Of a DNA stretch of 5,275 nt, positions 4,898 through 5,275 are shown in pieces. The position numbers were made by a program, and so were the translations under genes. Position 1 is the first letter of the stretch; each line of letters starts with the position of its first letter. This DNA is from Synechococcus sp. CO36386bin_37 (GTDB lineage Bacteria; Cyanobacteriota; Cyanobacteriia; PCC-6307; Cyanobiaceae). The stretch lies in the NCBI GenBank assembly GCA_011525445.1, contig WTGE01000394.1, positions 1-5,275 of the forward strand, read 5' to 3'. The notes beneath the pieces are model-generated. The model did no database searches. It was not told the origin of the DNA and saw only the letters and a program-made list of their open reading frames with translations.

Positions 4898-4913
4898 TGT
4901 GACCAAGATCACA
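4898..4913. promoter_or_regulatory. CRP-type palindrome TGTGA-N6-TCACA upstream of the ABM gene
   Basis: TGTGACCAAGATCACA on the plus strand, TGTGATCTTGGTCACA on the minus strand, matches the symmetric consensus of E. coli CRP and Synechocystis SyCRP1 at all ten fixed positions. Its centre (4905.5) is about 55 bases upstream of the GTG at 4850. CATAGA at 4868-4863 on the minus strand is a possible -10, which would place the site in an activating position near -50. NtcA prefers GTA-N8-TAC, which this is not. Expected regulation is cAMP-dependent activation of the ABM gene. Confidence 0.55.
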
Positions 4914-5090
4914 CTTGGTAGCGCTACGTCTACAGCTGTATCAAGCTCTGCTGACAGACCAGCGCCGTCACCATTGGTGCCGTCAATGATGTGAGCCATC
5001 TCTCGGCTGAGGCATGCGACAGATATTCTTGCATTGTTGGTATTAACTGAGCTCCCTGTGAAGGCATCGGAACCCACAAGCTAGAGACTG

Positions 5091-5109
5091 ATTCCGTATG
5101 AAGCGGAAT
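5091..5109. repeat. 6-bp inverted repeat with 7-base loop
   Basis: ATTCCG at 5091-5096 pairs with CGGAAT at 5104-5109. The loop size resembles an anticodon arm, but the loop bases and the absence of other arms exclude a tRNA. Confidence 0.4.
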
Positions 5110-5167
5110 GAAGAGGCGTGCGGATACCGGTTCAACCGCTCCATAGCTTCCCGTGGACATTGTAGGC

Positions 5168-5185
5168 GCCACCACCGCTGGTGGC
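5168..5185. repeat. Perfect 7-bp inverted repeat with 4-base loop
   Basis: GCCACCA at 5168-5174 and TGGTGGC at 5179-5185 pair fully around CCGC. No T run follows on either side. It could be an RNA hairpin or a chance palindrome. Confidence 0.5.
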
Positions 5186-5275
5186 TGAGGTCCCCACTGT
5201 TGGCAGGAAGCCCAAAAAGCGCAGGCGAAACAGTGGCCGAAGTAGGGATCTGGATTGGTTGATGGATTAGTCAAG

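Larger units (their letters stand above)
4914..5275. other. Terminal stretch without a supported gene
   Basis: Three minus-strand frames are open over parts of this region. One runs from the window edge to 4930 (114 codons from TTG 5274). Another reads coherently but is cut by TGA at 5134-5132 and TAG at 5083-5081 before continuing through GSDAFTGSSVNTNN and REMAHIIDGTNGDGAG. It has the look of a degraded gene or of chance. A 42-codon plus frame starts at ATG 4866. None has an SD, a signal peptide or a recognisable domain. Two hairpin-forming inverted repeats lie here (5091-5109 and 5168-5185). Confidence 0.4.

Noticed and set aside
5040..5110. tRNA-like arms around the 6-bp stem with 7-base loop
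   Set aside because: The loop lacks T at position 33 on one strand and a purine at 37 on the other, and no acceptor or T arm pairs.

Overview
The window looks like accessory DNA next to a tRNA gene in a free-living bacterium, most likely a cyanobacterium of the marine Synechococcus/Cyanobium type. This placement is an inference. It rests on GTG starts without clear Shine-Dalgarno (SD) sequences, a tRNA without an encoded CCA end, small exported proteins of unknown family, a perfect TGTGA-N6-TCACA palindrome (the consensus shared by E. coli CRP and cyanobacterial SyCRP1), and strong base-composition swings (about 65% GC at 721-780, about 40% at 961-1020). No sequence search was possible.

Left part (1-2304). 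The 3' part of a tRNA-Arg with anticodon CCT comes first. A GC-rich stretch (178-915) follows, holding a chain of plus-strand reading frames that are either small unknown genes or one broken gene. The last of these, 544-915, is cysteine-rich and has a near-perfect SD. A lower-GC minus-strand gene (927-1298) converges on it. It encodes an unknown protein with a C-terminal membrane segment and uses AGA/AGG for 9 of its 11 arginines. From 1299 to 2304 there are small plus-strand ORFs, two of them with good signal peptides (1803-1964 and 2041-2304).

Right part (2305-5275). All recognisable genes are on the minus strand: a 54-residue unknown protein, a six-helix MarC-family membrane protein with a likely terminator, a DUF3750 protein with a clear SD, and a small dimeric alpha/beta-barrel protein of the antibiotic-biosynthesis-monooxygenase (ABM) type. 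A CRP-type palindrome lies about 50 bases upstream of the ABM gene. The ABM and DUF3750 genes may form one transcript. The 200 bases between them carry a small ORF joined to the ABM stop as TGATG, and a second, start-less frame. The last 360 bases hold no gene I can defend.

Three genes are recognised at family level: MarC, DUF3750 and ABM. No known defence, secretion or mobile system is visible: no integrase, transposase, CRISPR array or toxin-antitoxin pair. The best leads are the tRNA-flanking mosaic with its AGR-rich gene, the CRP-type site, and several genes under 60 residues that a length-filtered gene call would miss.
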